A DNA stretch of 30,725 nt from Flavobacteriales bacterium UBA7878 (GCA_002501205.1 DLRW01000063.1:1129-31853); one strand, 5' to 3'. Positions 7,091 to 15,826 are shown, numbered from the stretch's first letter. A program made the numbers and translations. Notes: generated by a model not told the origin, from the letters alone.

Positions 7091-8173
7091 TTAGCGCCAA
7101 CTAAATTCGGCTTCTACCGGATAATGGTCGCTAAGCTTTTGCTGATACACCTTGTAGGAATGGCAGCGCAAGTCTTTATCACGGTAAAGGATATGGTCTA
7201 TTCTAAAGGGTAAAGGACCACGATTAAAGGTGCGCACCCATCCTTCTCCAGCGCTTACATAGGAATCTTGAAGATGCTCATGCAGTTTGTGGAAGGTATA
7301 GGAACTGGGAGGGTCATTAAAATCGCCCCCCACAATAATAGGACCTTCATGAGCCTGGAAAACGGAATCTAAAAATTCCACCTGATAGGCGCGTCGTTCA
7401 AAGGCACGGTTTAGACTACCACCAATGCGATACATGCGTTTTTGAAATTCCTCATTGCTTTCTTCGCTTTGCTGCCCCAGATTTTCATAATCGTCTCCAG
7501 CCAGGCCAACCGAATAGAGGTGCAAGTTATAGACCCTTAAACTGCGTCCTTGCCACTCTACATCCGCCCATACGGCCTTGCCTTTGGCAATTGCTCCTTC
7601 GGGAGCCGGGAGCAGATAATAGCCTTTATCCAAAAGGGGAAGTCGGGAATAGATTACCTGCCCATTTTTTCCCCCCTCATCCTGATATTGATAATAGACA
7701 TAGGGCATATCCGGGTTTAAAGGATTTTCCAAACGATAGTATTCTTGCATCAGCACAATGTCTGGCTGTTCCTCCTTTATTAATTGCTCAATACGAGCGG
7801 GGATATCATCTTCATCAATCCACTTATAGCGATTGAGATTATGTACATTAAAGGTCATCACCTTTAAGGCTTCGCCGGATGCAACCACTTGCTTGGTGGC
7901 TCCAAATTGATAAACCAGGGGAATTTGTTTGTAGCCTACCGCAATGGCGATAATAGGGAGGATAATCTTGGTTTTTAAGCGTAATGCCCACCAAATAGCA
8001 AAGAGAATATTGGCCACTAATAAATAGGGATAGGCTAAGCCTAAAAAAGAAAACCAGGTGAATACACGTGGACTGATATAATTGCTCAAATAGGAGCAAA
8101 GCAGCGCAAAGGCTGCGATGGTGTTGAGCACATAAAGAAATCCATCAAAGAAGTTCTTCCGTTTTGCGGCCAT
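7091..8173 (-). CDS. Membrane-anchored endonuclease/exonuclease/phosphatase (EEP) family hydrolase
   Basis: 360 residues: three N-terminal membrane helices (~12-32, 38-63, 69-88) followed by an EEP domain that should face the periplasm or membrane surface. The catalytic set is complete: MTFNVHN (N109), MQEYY (E144), YNLHLYS (N216, H218), VGGDFNDPP (D284, N286), RIDHILY (D326, H327) and SDHYPV (D349, H350). Such enzymes are Mg2+-dependent phosphodiesterases acting on nucleic acids, phosphoinositides or lipid phosphates, and the membrane anchor favours a lipid or nucleotide-type substrate over chromosomal DNA. The start directly abuts the stop of the rhomboid gene, so it is the last gene of the mutL operon. 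The same neighbourhood (mutL, rhomboid, rhomboid, EEP) is, to my recollection, common in Bacteroidota. Confidence 0.85.
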   Translation of the reverse strand: MAAKRKNFFDGFLYVLNTIAAFALLCSYLSNYISPRVFTWFSFLGLAYPYLLVANILFAIWWALRLKTKIILPIIAIAVGYKQIPLVYQFGATKQVVASGEALKVMTFNVHNLNRYKWIDEDDIPARIEQLIKEEQPDIVLMQEYYRLENPLNPDMPYVYYQYQDEGGKNGQVIYSRLPLLDKGYYLLPAPEGAIAKGKAVWADVEWQGRSLRVYNLHLYSVGLAGDDYENLGQQSEESNEEFQKRMYRIGGSLNRAFERRAYQVEFLDSVFQAHEGPIIVGGDFNDPPSSYTFHKLHEHLQDSYVSAGEGWVRTFNRGPLPFRIDHILYRDKDLRCHSYKVYQQKLSDHYPVEAEFSWR

Positions 8174-9067
8174 TTAATCTTTTCCAAATTTGAAGAGATG
8201 ATCTTTTTCGTCCTTACTCAAGCTATCGTAACCGCTTCTGGATATTTTCTCCAAGATATGGTTGAGTTTCTCTTCATCACTCCGTTTTCCGGATGATTTG
8301 GAGGCCACAGTGCTTTTACTGTTTCCCTTAGAGTATACTTTGCGAAGCTTGGGTTTGGGTTTAAAGAGGTTTGCCAATCGATCTAAAATGCTCGACAGAC
8401 CAGCGGTAAGGTCGCGGCCGCTGCCATAGGATTTGGCCATAAAGTAACCAAAGGCGGCACCCGCAATATGAGCTAAATGTCCCCCGGCATTATTGCCTTC
8501 ACCCAAAGCTACCAGGTCCATGAGCAGAGCAAAGGCCGCTACTCCCCATAAGGGAATACTTAAGACCAGGATACGGATAGGGTAGCGAGGATTGTAAATG
8601 GCAATTCCAAAAACCACTGCCATAACACCTGCAGAAGCACCGCGGTTGGTACTCTCGGCTACGGCCTGAGCGAAAACCGGGAAGATATTGTAGCTGAGCA
8701 CATAAAAAGCGCCACCAATAAGGCCTCCCAATAAATAAGTGGCAATTAATCGTCGGCCGCCAAAGTATTCAAGAAAGATGCGGCCAAAGAGGTAAAGCCA
8801 GATGAGGTTAGAGAAGATATGCCAGAAACCCTGATGCAGGAACATATAGGTGATCAAGGTCCAGGGACGAGTGGCCAGGGTACCCAAATCGGAGGGCAAG
8901 GCCATAAAGCTGATAAAAAGCCCGGAGATATTAATCTGGAATAGGAAGCTTAAAACATTGAGGATCAAATAGAGGATAAATACCCCCAAATTGATCATGA
9001 TCAATTGGTTTAAGGCCCCACCACTGCGGTATTGATATTTTATTTGATCCCAGGCTGAGTTCATCAA
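8174..9067 (-). CDS. Rhomboid family intramembrane serine protease with Bacteroidota C-terminal tail
   Basis: 297 residues with six membrane helices in the first 210. The catalytic dyad is present: serine S145 in RGASAG and histidine H200 in GGHLAHIAGAAFG. The helix-2 motif HQGFWHIFSNLIWLYLFG is also intact. After a basic Ser/Lys-rich linker (~215-262), the last 35 residues form a small soluble motif, LNHILEKISRSGYDSLS plus KDHLFKFGKD, that I recognise as a recurrent tail on Bacteroidota rhomboids. It should cleave single-pass membrane proteins within the bilayer; substrates are unknown. It overlaps the upstream rhomboid gene by four bases. Confidence 0.9.
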   Translation of the reverse strand: MMNSAWDQIKYQYRSGGALNQLIMINLGVFILYLILNVLSFLFQINISGLFISFMALPSDLGTLATRPWTLITYMFLHQGFWHIFSNLIWLYLFGRIFLEYFGGRRLIATYLLGGLIGGAFYVLSYNIFPVFAQAVAESTNRGASAGVMAVVFGIAIYNPRYPIRILVLSIPLWGVAAFALLMDLVALGEGNNAGGHLAHIAGAAFGYFMAKSYGSGRDLTAGLSSILDRLANLFKPKPKLRKVYSKGNSKSTVASKSSGKRSDEEKLNHILEKISRSGYDSLSKDEKDHLFKFGKD

Positions 9068-9798
9068 TAATAGGTACCGTGTTTTTTCTTCCAGTAACGC
9101 AAAATTAAGAATCCAAACAGCATTCCGCCCAAATGGGCAAAGTGAGCAACATTACTGTGTGAGTTCATTTGGAATCCGTTAATTAACTCTAGCAGACCAT
9201 AACCAGCTACAAAGTATTTAGCTTTAATAGGAACCGGGAAGAACAATAGGAGAATTGGTCGATTGGGGAACATCATGCCAAAGGCTAATAGAATCCCGAA
9301 TACGGCACCGGAAGCACCCACCGTTGAACCGTTTAAAAGTCCGTTGGCATGAGCCATAAGCGGATCAACAAAGTTTTTACCTTCTAATATGGCTTGTGCT
9401 CCCTGGCTTTTAATGATGCTTAATTGCTGGGTACTTAATTCGGCAGCAATGGAATTGAATTCCCAATACAAGGTTCCTAAGTGGAGTGCTGCCGCTCCTA
9501 AACCGGTAAAGAGATAATAATTTAAAAAACGCTTGGGTCCCCAAATATTCTCGAGTTCAAAGCCAAACATCCATAAAGCGAACATATTAAAGAGAATATG
9601 CGTGAAGTTCGCATGCATGAAGATGTGGGTAATCAGCTGATAGGGCTGAAAGGCCTCAGACATTGGAAGGTGTAATCCCAAATAATACCCTAGGTTAATA
9701 TTAAATGAATTGCCTAAGGCTATCATCCCCAGAAAGAACAGACCATTGATAATGATCAGGTTCTTAATTACCAAAGGCAAAAGGTTAAAACGCTGCAT
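9064..9798 (-). CDS. Rhomboid family intramembrane serine protease
   Basis: 244 residues with six predicted membrane helices. The active site is intact: GASGAVFG with S163, and AHLGGMLFG with H222. HANFTHILFNMFALWMFG (62-79) is the conserved second-helix signature. A lumenal insertion (~115-155, STQQLSIIKSQGAQ) lengthens the loop before the serine helix. It differs clearly from the following rhomboid in that loop and in lacking the soluble tail, so the pair are old paralogues and not a recent duplication. The start codon overlaps the mutL stop by one base (TAATG), so it is translated as part of the operon. Confidence 0.9.
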   Translation of the reverse strand: MQRFNLLPLVIKNLIIINGLFFLGMIALGNSFNINLGYYLGLHLPMSEAFQPYQLITHIFMHANFTHILFNMFALWMFGFELENIWGPKRFLNYYLFTGLGAAALHLGTLYWEFNSIAAELSTQQLSIIKSQGAQAILEGKNFVDPLMAHANGLLNGSTVGASGAVFGILLAFGMMFPNRPILLLFFPVPIKAKYFVAGYGLLELINGFQMNSHSNVAHFAHLGGMLFGFLILRYWKKKHGTYY

Positions 9799-11663
9799 TA
9801 CGTAAATGTTTTATCCAAATCGTTCAGGGCCAGGTTAATGATGGTGGGGCGACCTTCAGGACTAATATAAGGTGAAGAGCAGCCAAAGAGTTCATCAACC
9901 AAATGCGCCATGGCCTGAGGTTCAAGAACGGTGCCTACTTTTAAAGCTGCCACTTTGGCCATTTCGGCCGCCATTTTTTCTTGCAGTTCCTCCTTACTAT
10001 GACTATTGTAATCTTTAGCTTCTTCTAATAATTGATGCAAAATTTCATCTAAATCGGGATTTTCCAAAAAGAGAGGGATTCCATGTACGATCAATTCTTT
10101 TTGACCAAACTCATCTAAATCAAAACCCATTTCTCTTAAGGTGGGTAAGAGCTCTTTGATCTGACTAAAATCGCCGGCACTGAAACTTACTTGTACCGGG
10201 AAGAGTAATTGCTGGGCAGCCACTTGTTGATTGGCCAAAGAGGCCATCATCTTTTCAAAAATGATCCTTTGGTGAGCTCTGGCCTGATGGATCAGCATTA
10301 AGCCTTCTCCATGAGCCTTTAATAGGTATTTTCTACCAACCTGGATATAGGCAACCTTATTGAGACCTTCTGCTGGAATCAGTTCACTTTGTTCCGCTTC
10401 TTCCGGAATTTCCGGAATTTGGCTCAACAAGGATTCCCACTGCTGACTCTCACGGGAGGTAGGGCGAGGATTACTGTATCCTCCTCCGCCGAAGGAATTA
10501 GAACCTGAGCTGTTGCGACCTAAGCTTGATTCAGATGTGGCTGGGCTATCCGCCTTTTTATCGAAAGGATTGAAATTAGGGTCGATATAAATACCAGGAG
10601 CCTCCACACTTTTATGAGTTGGGGGAGGAGGGGCATATTGCTGATCGTGCTCAAAATCGAGACTGGGCGCAATATTATACTGACCTAAAGAATGCTTTAC
10701 AGCCGTGCGAATGATACTGTGAATCACCCTTTCATCCTCAAATTTAATTTCAGTTTTGGTGGGATGGATATTCACATCAATACGGGCGGGATCCAGCTCC
10801 ATGAACAGGAAGTAGCTGGGATGACTATCATCTTGCAATAATCCTTCAAAGGCCTTTTGCACCGCCTTATGCAAATAAGGGTTGCGGATGTAGCGATGGT
10901 TAACAAAGAAGAATTGCTCGCCCCTACTTTTCTTGGCAAATTCAGGTTTACCTACAAAACCTTCCAGTTTTACCAATTCGGTATCTTCACTTACAGGCAC
11001 CAACTTTTCATTATAGCGCTTGCCAAAGATGTTTACAATCCTTTGGCGAAGAATGCTGGGCTCCAGGTGAAAGAGCTCCGAATTATTATGCTCAAAGCTG
11101 AAGGCCACTTCAGGGTGGGCCATGGCCACTCTCTCGAATTCGTCAATGATATGACGCAATTCTACTTGATTGGATTTCAGGAAATTCCGACGAGCGGGAA
11201 TATTATAAAAGAGGTTTTGCACCTTAATGGTGGTCCCTTCCGGACATTGACAAAACTCCTGAGATTCTATTTCGTTGGCGGCTACTTTAAGTTCAGTGCC
11301 TAGCTCGCTAGCTCTTAAACGGGTGCGCATCTGCAGTTTGGCCACCGCTGCAATGGAGGCGAGGGCCTCACCGCGAAAACCTTTGGTAAGGATGCTGAAG
11401 ATATCTTCTGCTTTTTGAATCTTGGAGGTGGCATGACGCTCCAATGCCATGCGGGCATCAGTTTCGCTCATTCCCTTTCCATTATCGCTTACCTGGATTA
11501 GGGTTTTTCCACTTTCACTAACTACCAAATGCACTTCCGAGGCATCGGCATCCACACTGTTTTCGAGCAGCTCTTTAACCACTGATGCGGGGCGTTGCAC
11601 CACTTCACCAGCGGCAATTTGGTTGGCTACATTATCGGGCAGAAGCCTGATGATATCTGCCAT
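9798..11663 (-). CDS. mutL: DNA mismatch repair protein MutL
   Basis: 621 residues. The GHKL ATPase domain (1-330) carries ELLENSVDAD (N35), DNGKGM (60-65), TKGFRGEALASIAA (94-107) and DVNIHPTKTEIKF. A flexible Pro/Ser/Gly-rich linker (~340-430) follows, then the C-terminal dimerisation domain. MutL couples MutS mismatch recognition to strand removal. The endonuclease motif DQHAxxExxxxE is not kept: the matching stretch reads HQARAHQRIIFE (459-470). The C-terminal CPHGRP motif appears as SPEGRP. Nicking activity is therefore doubtful. The ATG overlaps the stop of the upstream small gene by one base, and the next gene overlaps its stop likewise. Confidence 0.97.
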   Translation of the reverse strand: MADIIRLLPDNVANQIAAGEVVQRPASVVKELLENSVDADASEVHLVVSESGKTLIQVSDNGKGMSETDARMALERHATSKIQKAEDIFSILTKGFRGEALASIAAVAKLQMRTRLRASELGTELKVAANEIESQEFCQCPEGTTIKVQNLFYNIPARRNFLKSNQVELRHIIDEFERVAMAHPEVAFSFEHNNSELFHLEPSILRQRIVNIFGKRYNEKLVPVSEDTELVKLEGFVGKPEFAKKSRGEQFFFVNHRYIRNPYLHKAVQKAFEGLLQDDSHPSYFLFMELDPARIDVNIHPTKTEIKFEDERVIHSIIRTAVKHSLGQYNIAPSLDFEHDQQYAPPPPTHKSVEAPGIYIDPNFNPFDKKADSPATSESSLGRNSSGSNSFGGGGYSNPRPTSRESQQWESLLSQIPEIPEEAEQSELIPAEGLNKVAYIQVGRKYLLKAHGEGLMLIHQARAHQRIIFEKMMASLANQQVAAQQLLFPVQVSFSAGDFSQIKELLPTLREMGFDLDEFGQKELIVHGIPLFLENPDLDEILHQLLEEAKDYNSHSKEELQEKMAAEMAKVAALKVGTVLEPQAMAHLVDELFGCSSPYISPEGRPTIINLALNDLDKTFT

Positions 11664-11950
11664 TAATTCATGATTAAATAGTAGGTGAGGGCCGCAAGGC
11701 CAACAATGATATACAGCAATTTACGGTTGGAAGAACTCACATTGGATTGACGTCCGCTTTTCCAATTCTGCGCCATCTCATCTCTGAGTATACTGGCTCT
11801 GCGTTCGGGCTTTGGGCCTTCTTCGGTACCGTGGTACTTCTGACGTAAATTGTCGATACGCTCTTTGGATTCACTGTAATAGCGAGGTTGGAATTCGAAA
11901 GATTTGTGCTTGTTCTGACGAATGAAACTTGGCAATTTAGGAGCTTCCAT
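11663..11950 (-). CDS. Small C-terminally anchored membrane protein upstream of mutL
   Basis: 95 residues. Residues 1-70 are hydrophilic and strongly charged, with FEFQPRYYSESKERID (18-33) and PKPERRASILRDEM (47-60). Residues ~75-93 (LLYIIVGLAALTYYLIM) are one membrane helix at the very C-terminus, so it looks like a tail-anchored protein with a cytoplasmic head. I have seen similar small proteins near mutL in flavobacteria, sometimes mislabelled as riboflavin synthase, but I know of no function. It lies 11 bases after the transglycosylase gene and overlaps mutL by one base. That position argues for co-expression and for being a true gene. Confidence 0.75.
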   Translation of the reverse strand: MEAPKLPSFIRQNKHKSFEFQPRYYSESKERIDNLRQKYHGTEEGPKPERRASILRDEMAQNWKSGRQSNVSSSNRKLLYIIVGLAALTYYLIMN

Positions 11951-11961
11951 AGGGCTGATTT

Positions 11962-12942
11962 TTAGTGATTACTTTGTTCGGCAGCCGGTTGCGTAATGGG
12001 TGGGTCAAAAGGTTGATCCTGTGTATTACTAGCTTTTTTAGGAATCACAAATTCATAAACCTTCGACTGAGGGTTAGGCAAGTTCTCCATTCTTAACCAA
12101 GGGTTGTAATACTTCAGAATGCGATAGTTAATGCCGTATTTCTCATTGAGGTAAGCAACGTGGCTGATGCTGCTATCAACTTTAACTGTAAATGTTTCCT
12201 GAGGAAGGTAACGATCTTTAGCTCTTACATGAAAGCCATATTGTTCAGGAGCTTCCAGGATTTCCTTTACCGCTAATAGTCTGTATACATAACGGGCCGT
12301 TTCAGGATTTAAGTTCAAGGCGTAATAAGAATTTTCGCGTTGGCGTTCCATTTGCTTTTTCAGGCCGCTGATTCCCATATTATAAGAGGCTGCAGCCAGG
12401 GTCCAGGAACCAAATTCAGCATAGGCTTCTTTTAAATAGGCACAGGCCACGCGAGTAGCTTTTTCTACATGATAGCGCTCATCTACCTCGCGGTCAATCT
12501 CCAGGCCATACTGCTTACCGGTACTTTCCATGATTTGCCAAAAGCCTACGGCTCCGGCTGGCGAAACAATGGGGGTGAGCCCCGATTCTACCAGAGGCAG
12601 ATATTTGAAATCTACCGGAACGCCGTTTTCCTTGAGGATCTTTTCAATAGTGGGGAAATGGCGGGCTGATCGCTTGATAAACAAAAGCGTTTGACTTTGC
12701 CAATATGTGTTTACCAATAATTCACGGTCAAAAGCCTCTACCACCTGTGGATCATCCAGCGGTACGGCCTCTCCGGCAAAGTCTAAATGCTCGGGAATTG
12801 GCAGACTGTAAATAGAGTAATTGTCCTTAAAATCTTCTTTTTGGCCCACATCATCGCGCTCACCATAGCGAGCAAAAATCAAGAGGGTGCTGATGCCAAT
12901 CAGTCCCAGAGCCATACTTATTTGTTCTATGCGGAGTTTCAT
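11962..12942 (-). CDS. Lytic transglycosylase (SLT domain, MltD-like without LysM)
   Basis: 326 residues. An N-terminal hydrophobic segment (7-24) is a signal peptide or anchor, placing the enzyme in the periplasm. The SLT domain spans ~110-235. The catalytic glutamate is E119 in LPLVESGLTPIVSPAGA, and the family motifs GFWQIMESTGKQYGL and AAASYNMG also stand. It cleaves the MurNAc-GlcNAc bond of murein with formation of 1,6-anhydroMurNAc. Residues ~245-310 form a beta-rich tail (PQETFTVKVDSSISHVA, YNPWLR, YEFVIPK) that looks like a degenerate LysM-type module. It overlaps the epimerase gene by four bases and sits in the mutL operon. Confidence 0.92.
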   Translation of the reverse strand: MKLRIEQISMALGLIGISTLLIFARYGERDDVGQKEDFKDNYSIYSLPIPEHLDFAGEAVPLDDPQVVEAFDRELLVNTYWQSQTLLFIKRSARHFPTIEKILKENGVPVDFKYLPLVESGLTPIVSPAGAVGFWQIMESTGKQYGLEIDREVDERYHVEKATRVACAYLKEAYAEFGSWTLAAASYNMGISGLKKQMERQRENSYYALNLNPETARYVYRLLAVKEILEAPEQYGFHVRAKDRYLPQETFTVKVDSSISHVAYLNEKYGINYRILKYYNPWLRMENLPNPQSKVYEFVIPKKASNTQDQPFDPPITQPAAEQSNH

Positions 12943-13490
12943 GAGAATCTAAATTGAGAGTCGAGTTCGGAAAGAGGAAGTGATTCGCGGTCTTTATCGG
13001 AAAGTACCGGATTTTCAATCCCCCAATCAATATTTAATGCAGGGTCATTCCATAAAACGGAACCTTCACTTTCCTTATTGAAGAAGCTGGTGCATTTGTA
13101 GGTGAAGATGGTGTTATCTTCCAGTGTTACAAAGCCATGCGCAAAACCCGGAGGAATCCAAAACATCAGTTTATTATCTCCAGTTAGTTTTACTTTATGA
13201 TGTTTCCCATAGGTGGGAGAGCCTTTACGAATATCAACTACTACATCTAAAACCGCCCCTTGTACTACTCGTACCAGCTTACCCTGAGCATGCGGAGGAT
13301 TTTGGAAGTGCATACCCCTTAAAACCCCTTTGTTGCTCATAGACTGATTATCTTGAACAAATTCGAAATTCACTCCGAAGTTTTCAAATATGGCTTTATT
13401 GTAAGCTTCAAAAAAATAACCACGATCATCGCCAAAAACTCGGGGGACAATCTCTAATAAACCCTGAATGGGCGTTTCAATAATTTGCAT
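12939..13490 (-). CDS. rfbC: dTDP-4-dehydrorhamnose 3,5-epimerase family protein (RmlC/RfbC-like)
   Basis: 183 residues, the full length of the RmlC cupin family. Conserved parts are PRVFGDDRGYFFEAYN (16-31), FVQDNQS, GVLRGMHFQ with catalytic-base H61, HAQGKLVRVVQG with K71, and WIPPGFAHGF. The usual KxxDYY segment that carries the catalytic tyrosine reads KCTSFF (132-137), so both tyrosines are phenylalanine. The family converts dTDP-4-keto-6-deoxyglucose to the L-rhamno form for surface polysaccharide. With the Tyr lost, this copy may epimerise one carbon only or act on another sugar. No rmlA, B or D lies nearby. It is the first gene of the mutL operon and lies 35 bases after recQ; no clear promoter box is visible between them. 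Confidence 0.88.
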   Translation of the reverse strand: MQIIETPIQGLLEIVPRVFGDDRGYFFEAYNKAIFENFGVNFEFVQDNQSMSNKGVLRGMHFQNPPHAQGKLVRVVQGAVLDVVVDIRKGSPTYGKHHKVKLTGDNKLMFWIPPGFAHGFVTLEDNTIFTYKCTSFFNKESEGSVLWNDPALNIDWGIENPVLSDKDRESLPLSELDSQFRFS

Positions 13491-13525
13491 TAATAAAGGG
13501 GATTTTAGCTCAGGGGCTAAATTAA

Positions 13526-15724
13526 TTAGTTCGCTACTTCGCTCATGAATTTGATGCGCATTAATCGCAATTCTTCCTCACTGTAGTCGCCATCAAATTC
13601 ATCGTAAGCTTCTTGCAGTTCATCCGAATCGGCTTCCATGAAATAGTCATGCACTTCTTCCAATTGTTCTTCATCGAATAAATCTTCCAAAACATAGTCC
13701 AGATTAACCTTGGTACCTGAATGCACAATATGCTCAATTTCAGTCACCAGATCATCCATACTAAGGCCTTTAGCAGCAGCAATATCTTCGAGGGGCAGCT
13801 TACGGTCGGTACTCTGAATGATGTACACTTTTAAGCCGGATTTATTCACCACGGATTTAACCAGCAGGCCATCGCCTTTTTCGATATTATTGTCTGCAAC
13901 GTATTTGCTGATGAGCTCCAGAAAAGGGGTTCCAAACTTGCGAGCCTTACCTTCTCCAACGCCCGAGATCTGTTTTAACTCATCGAGGCTGGTAGGGTAG
14001 TGCAGAGCCATCTCATTTAAGGAGGGTTCCTGGAAAACGGTGAAGGGAGGCAGGCCTTTGGATTTGGCCACCTTACGAGTGAGCTCTTTCAACATTTTAA
14101 AGAGTTCAGGATCGAAGGAAGCGCCCGCCTTTTGTTCGGAGATAATCTCTTCTTGCCCGGCTTCTTCTTCATAGTCGTGATCCTCCGCAATGAGGAAGGG
14201 ACCTTGCTCTTTAAGGAAGGCCCGGCCTTTCTCACTAATGAAGAGCACTCCGTATTTTTCGATGTCCTTACGCAGATATCCTTGGACAATGGCCTGGCGG
14301 ATTACCGACATCCAATGCTTTTCGTCCTTATCCGCTCCCATATTGAAGACGGGAAGTTCCTGAACTTTATATTGCTTGGTAATGGAGTTAAGAGTTCCAC
14401 AAAGGGTATCTACTACCGATTTAGCCTTAAAGCGCTGTGCTGTGGCTATGATGGTTTCCAATACCGTTTTTAAATCCTCGCGCGCATCAAATTGCTTACG
14501 TGGATTTTGACTGTTGTCATCGTTTTTCGCGCCGGGGCCATTTTCTTCATCAAAGAATTCTCCGAAATAATGGAGAATGAATTTCCTTCGATTCATGGCG
14601 GTTTCCGCATAAGCGATAACCTCCTGCAAAAGCTGCATGCCAATTTCCTGTTCTGATACGGGTTTGCCATTGAGGAATTTCTCCAGCTTTTCCACATCTT
14701 TATAGGAATAAAAAGCCAGGCAATGTCCTTCGCCACCATCCCGTCCGGCACGACCAGTTTCCTGATAGTAGCTCTCCAGGCTTTTCGGCATATCGTAGTG
14801 GATCACAAAGCGCACATCGGGTTTGTCGATCCCCATTCCAAAGGCAATCGTTGCAACAATCACATCCGCTTCTTCCATTAGAAAGGCATCCTGATGACGG
14901 GACCGGGTGCCTGCATCCAAACCAGCATGATAGGGCAAGGAATTAATTCCGTTTACCTGCAAGGTTTGGGCTAATTCTTCCACCTTTTTCCGACTCAAAC
15001 AGTAGATGATCCCACTCTTACCTTCATTCTTCTTAATGAAGCGAATGATATCCCGATCTACATTCTTGGTTTTGGGGCGTACCTCATAAAAGAGGTTCGG
15101 ACGGTTAAAGGAAGCTTTAAAGACCTCGGCATCTTCCATGCCCAGGTTTTTCTGAATATCACTTTGCACCTTGGGAGTAGCCGTAGCGGTGAGACCAATA
15201 ATCGGTTTACGTCCTATTTTCTGGATGATCTGTTTGAGATTGCGGTACTCGGGTCTAAAATCATGACCCCATTCCGAAATACAGTGTGCTTCGTCAATTG
15301 CAAAGAAGGAAATCTTCACCGAGCGAAGAAAATCGATATTCTCTTCTTTGGTGAGGGATTCCGGAGCAACATAGAGCAATTTGGTAATACCATTTACGAT
15401 ATCCGCCTTTACCTGTTCTACATCTCGTTTACTGAGGGAGGAGTTCAGTACATGGGCAATACCTGAATCATCGGCAAAGCCCCTTAAACTATCCACCTGA
15501 TTTTTCATCAGGGCAATTAATGGCGATACTACAATGGCGGTACCGTCCTGCATGATGGCCGGTAATTGGTAGCAGAGTGATTTACCTCCGCCCGTAGGCA
15601 TGATCACAAAAGTGTCGTTGCCAGCAAGTACGTTTTCGATTACGGCCTCTTGGTTGCCTTTAAATTGGCTAAAACCAAAAAAGCGTTTTAATTGCGCTTG
15701 AGCCGTGGAAATTTGCGTTCCCAA
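13526..15724 (-). CDS. recQ: ATP-dependent DNA helicase RecQ
   Basis: 732 residues, starting at TTG 15724; a TAA stop lies two codons upstream in frame and no ATG is available near the N-terminus. Domain order: DEAD-type helicase with PTGGGKS (43-49) and AIDEAHCISEWGHDFRP (142-158), helicase C with YHAGLDAGTR and QETGRAGRDG, RQC, HRDC (~545-612, ISGVGEGKARKFG) and an extra HTH-like, very acidic C-terminus. The four cysteines that hold zinc in E. coli RecQ are absent; that region reads MNRRKFILHYFGEFF then GPGAKNDDNSQ. I recall the same loss in other Bacteroidota RecQ proteins. It is divergent from tatC, with a weak -7-like TATATTTA at 15750-15757 (minus strand). Confidence 0.96.
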   Translation of the reverse strand: MGTQISTAQAQLKRFFGFSQFKGNQEAVIENVLAGNDTFVIMPTGGGKSLCYQLPAIMQDGTAIVVSPLIALMKNQVDSLRGFADDSGIAHVLNSSLSKRDVEQVKADIVNGITKLLYVAPESLTKEENIDFLRSVKISFFAIDEAHCISEWGHDFRPEYRNLKQIIQKIGRKPIIGLTATATPKVQSDIQKNLGMEDAEVFKASFNRPNLFYEVRPKTKNVDRDIIRFIKKNEGKSGIIYCLSRKKVEELAQTLQVNGINSLPYHAGLDAGTRSRHQDAFLMEEADVIVATIAFGMGIDKPDVRFVIHYDMPKSLESYYQETGRAGRDGGEGHCLAFYSYKDVEKLEKFLNGKPVSEQEIGMQLLQEVIAYAETAMNRRKFILHYFGEFFDEENGPGAKNDDNSQNPRKQFDAREDLKTVLETIIATAQRFKAKSVVDTLCGTLNSITKQYKVQELPVFNMGADKDEKHWMSVIRQAIVQGYLRKDIEKYGVLFISEKGRAFLKEQGPFLIAEDHDYEEEAGQEEIISEQKAGASFDPELFKMLKELTRKVAKSKGLPPFTVFQEPSLNEMALHYPTSLDELKQISGVGEGKARKFGTPFLELISKYVADNNIEKGDGLLVKSVVNKSGLKVYIIQSTDRKLPLEDIAAAKGLSMDDLVTEIEHIVHSGTKVNLDYVLEDLFDEEQLEEVHDYFMEADSDELQEAYDEFDGDYSEEELRLMRIKFMSEVAN

Positions 15725-15826
15725 TACTTACGTGTCTTATTAATTTCTTTAAATATACTAATTATAGCTGCGTGAGAGCAAATAAATCTTCCCCGGAATA
15801 GCATCCGTTTCACAGCTAAAATTTAG

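Noticed and set aside
10857..11303. Open frame of 148 codons on the plus strand inside mutL.
   Set aside because: Antisense to the conserved MutL ATPase region, with no recognisable domain or promoter.
12939..13490. Start of a surface polysaccharide (rhamnose) cluster.
   Set aside because: No rmlA, rmlB, rmlD or glycosyltransferase is nearby; the epimerase gene is alone in a repair/murein operon.
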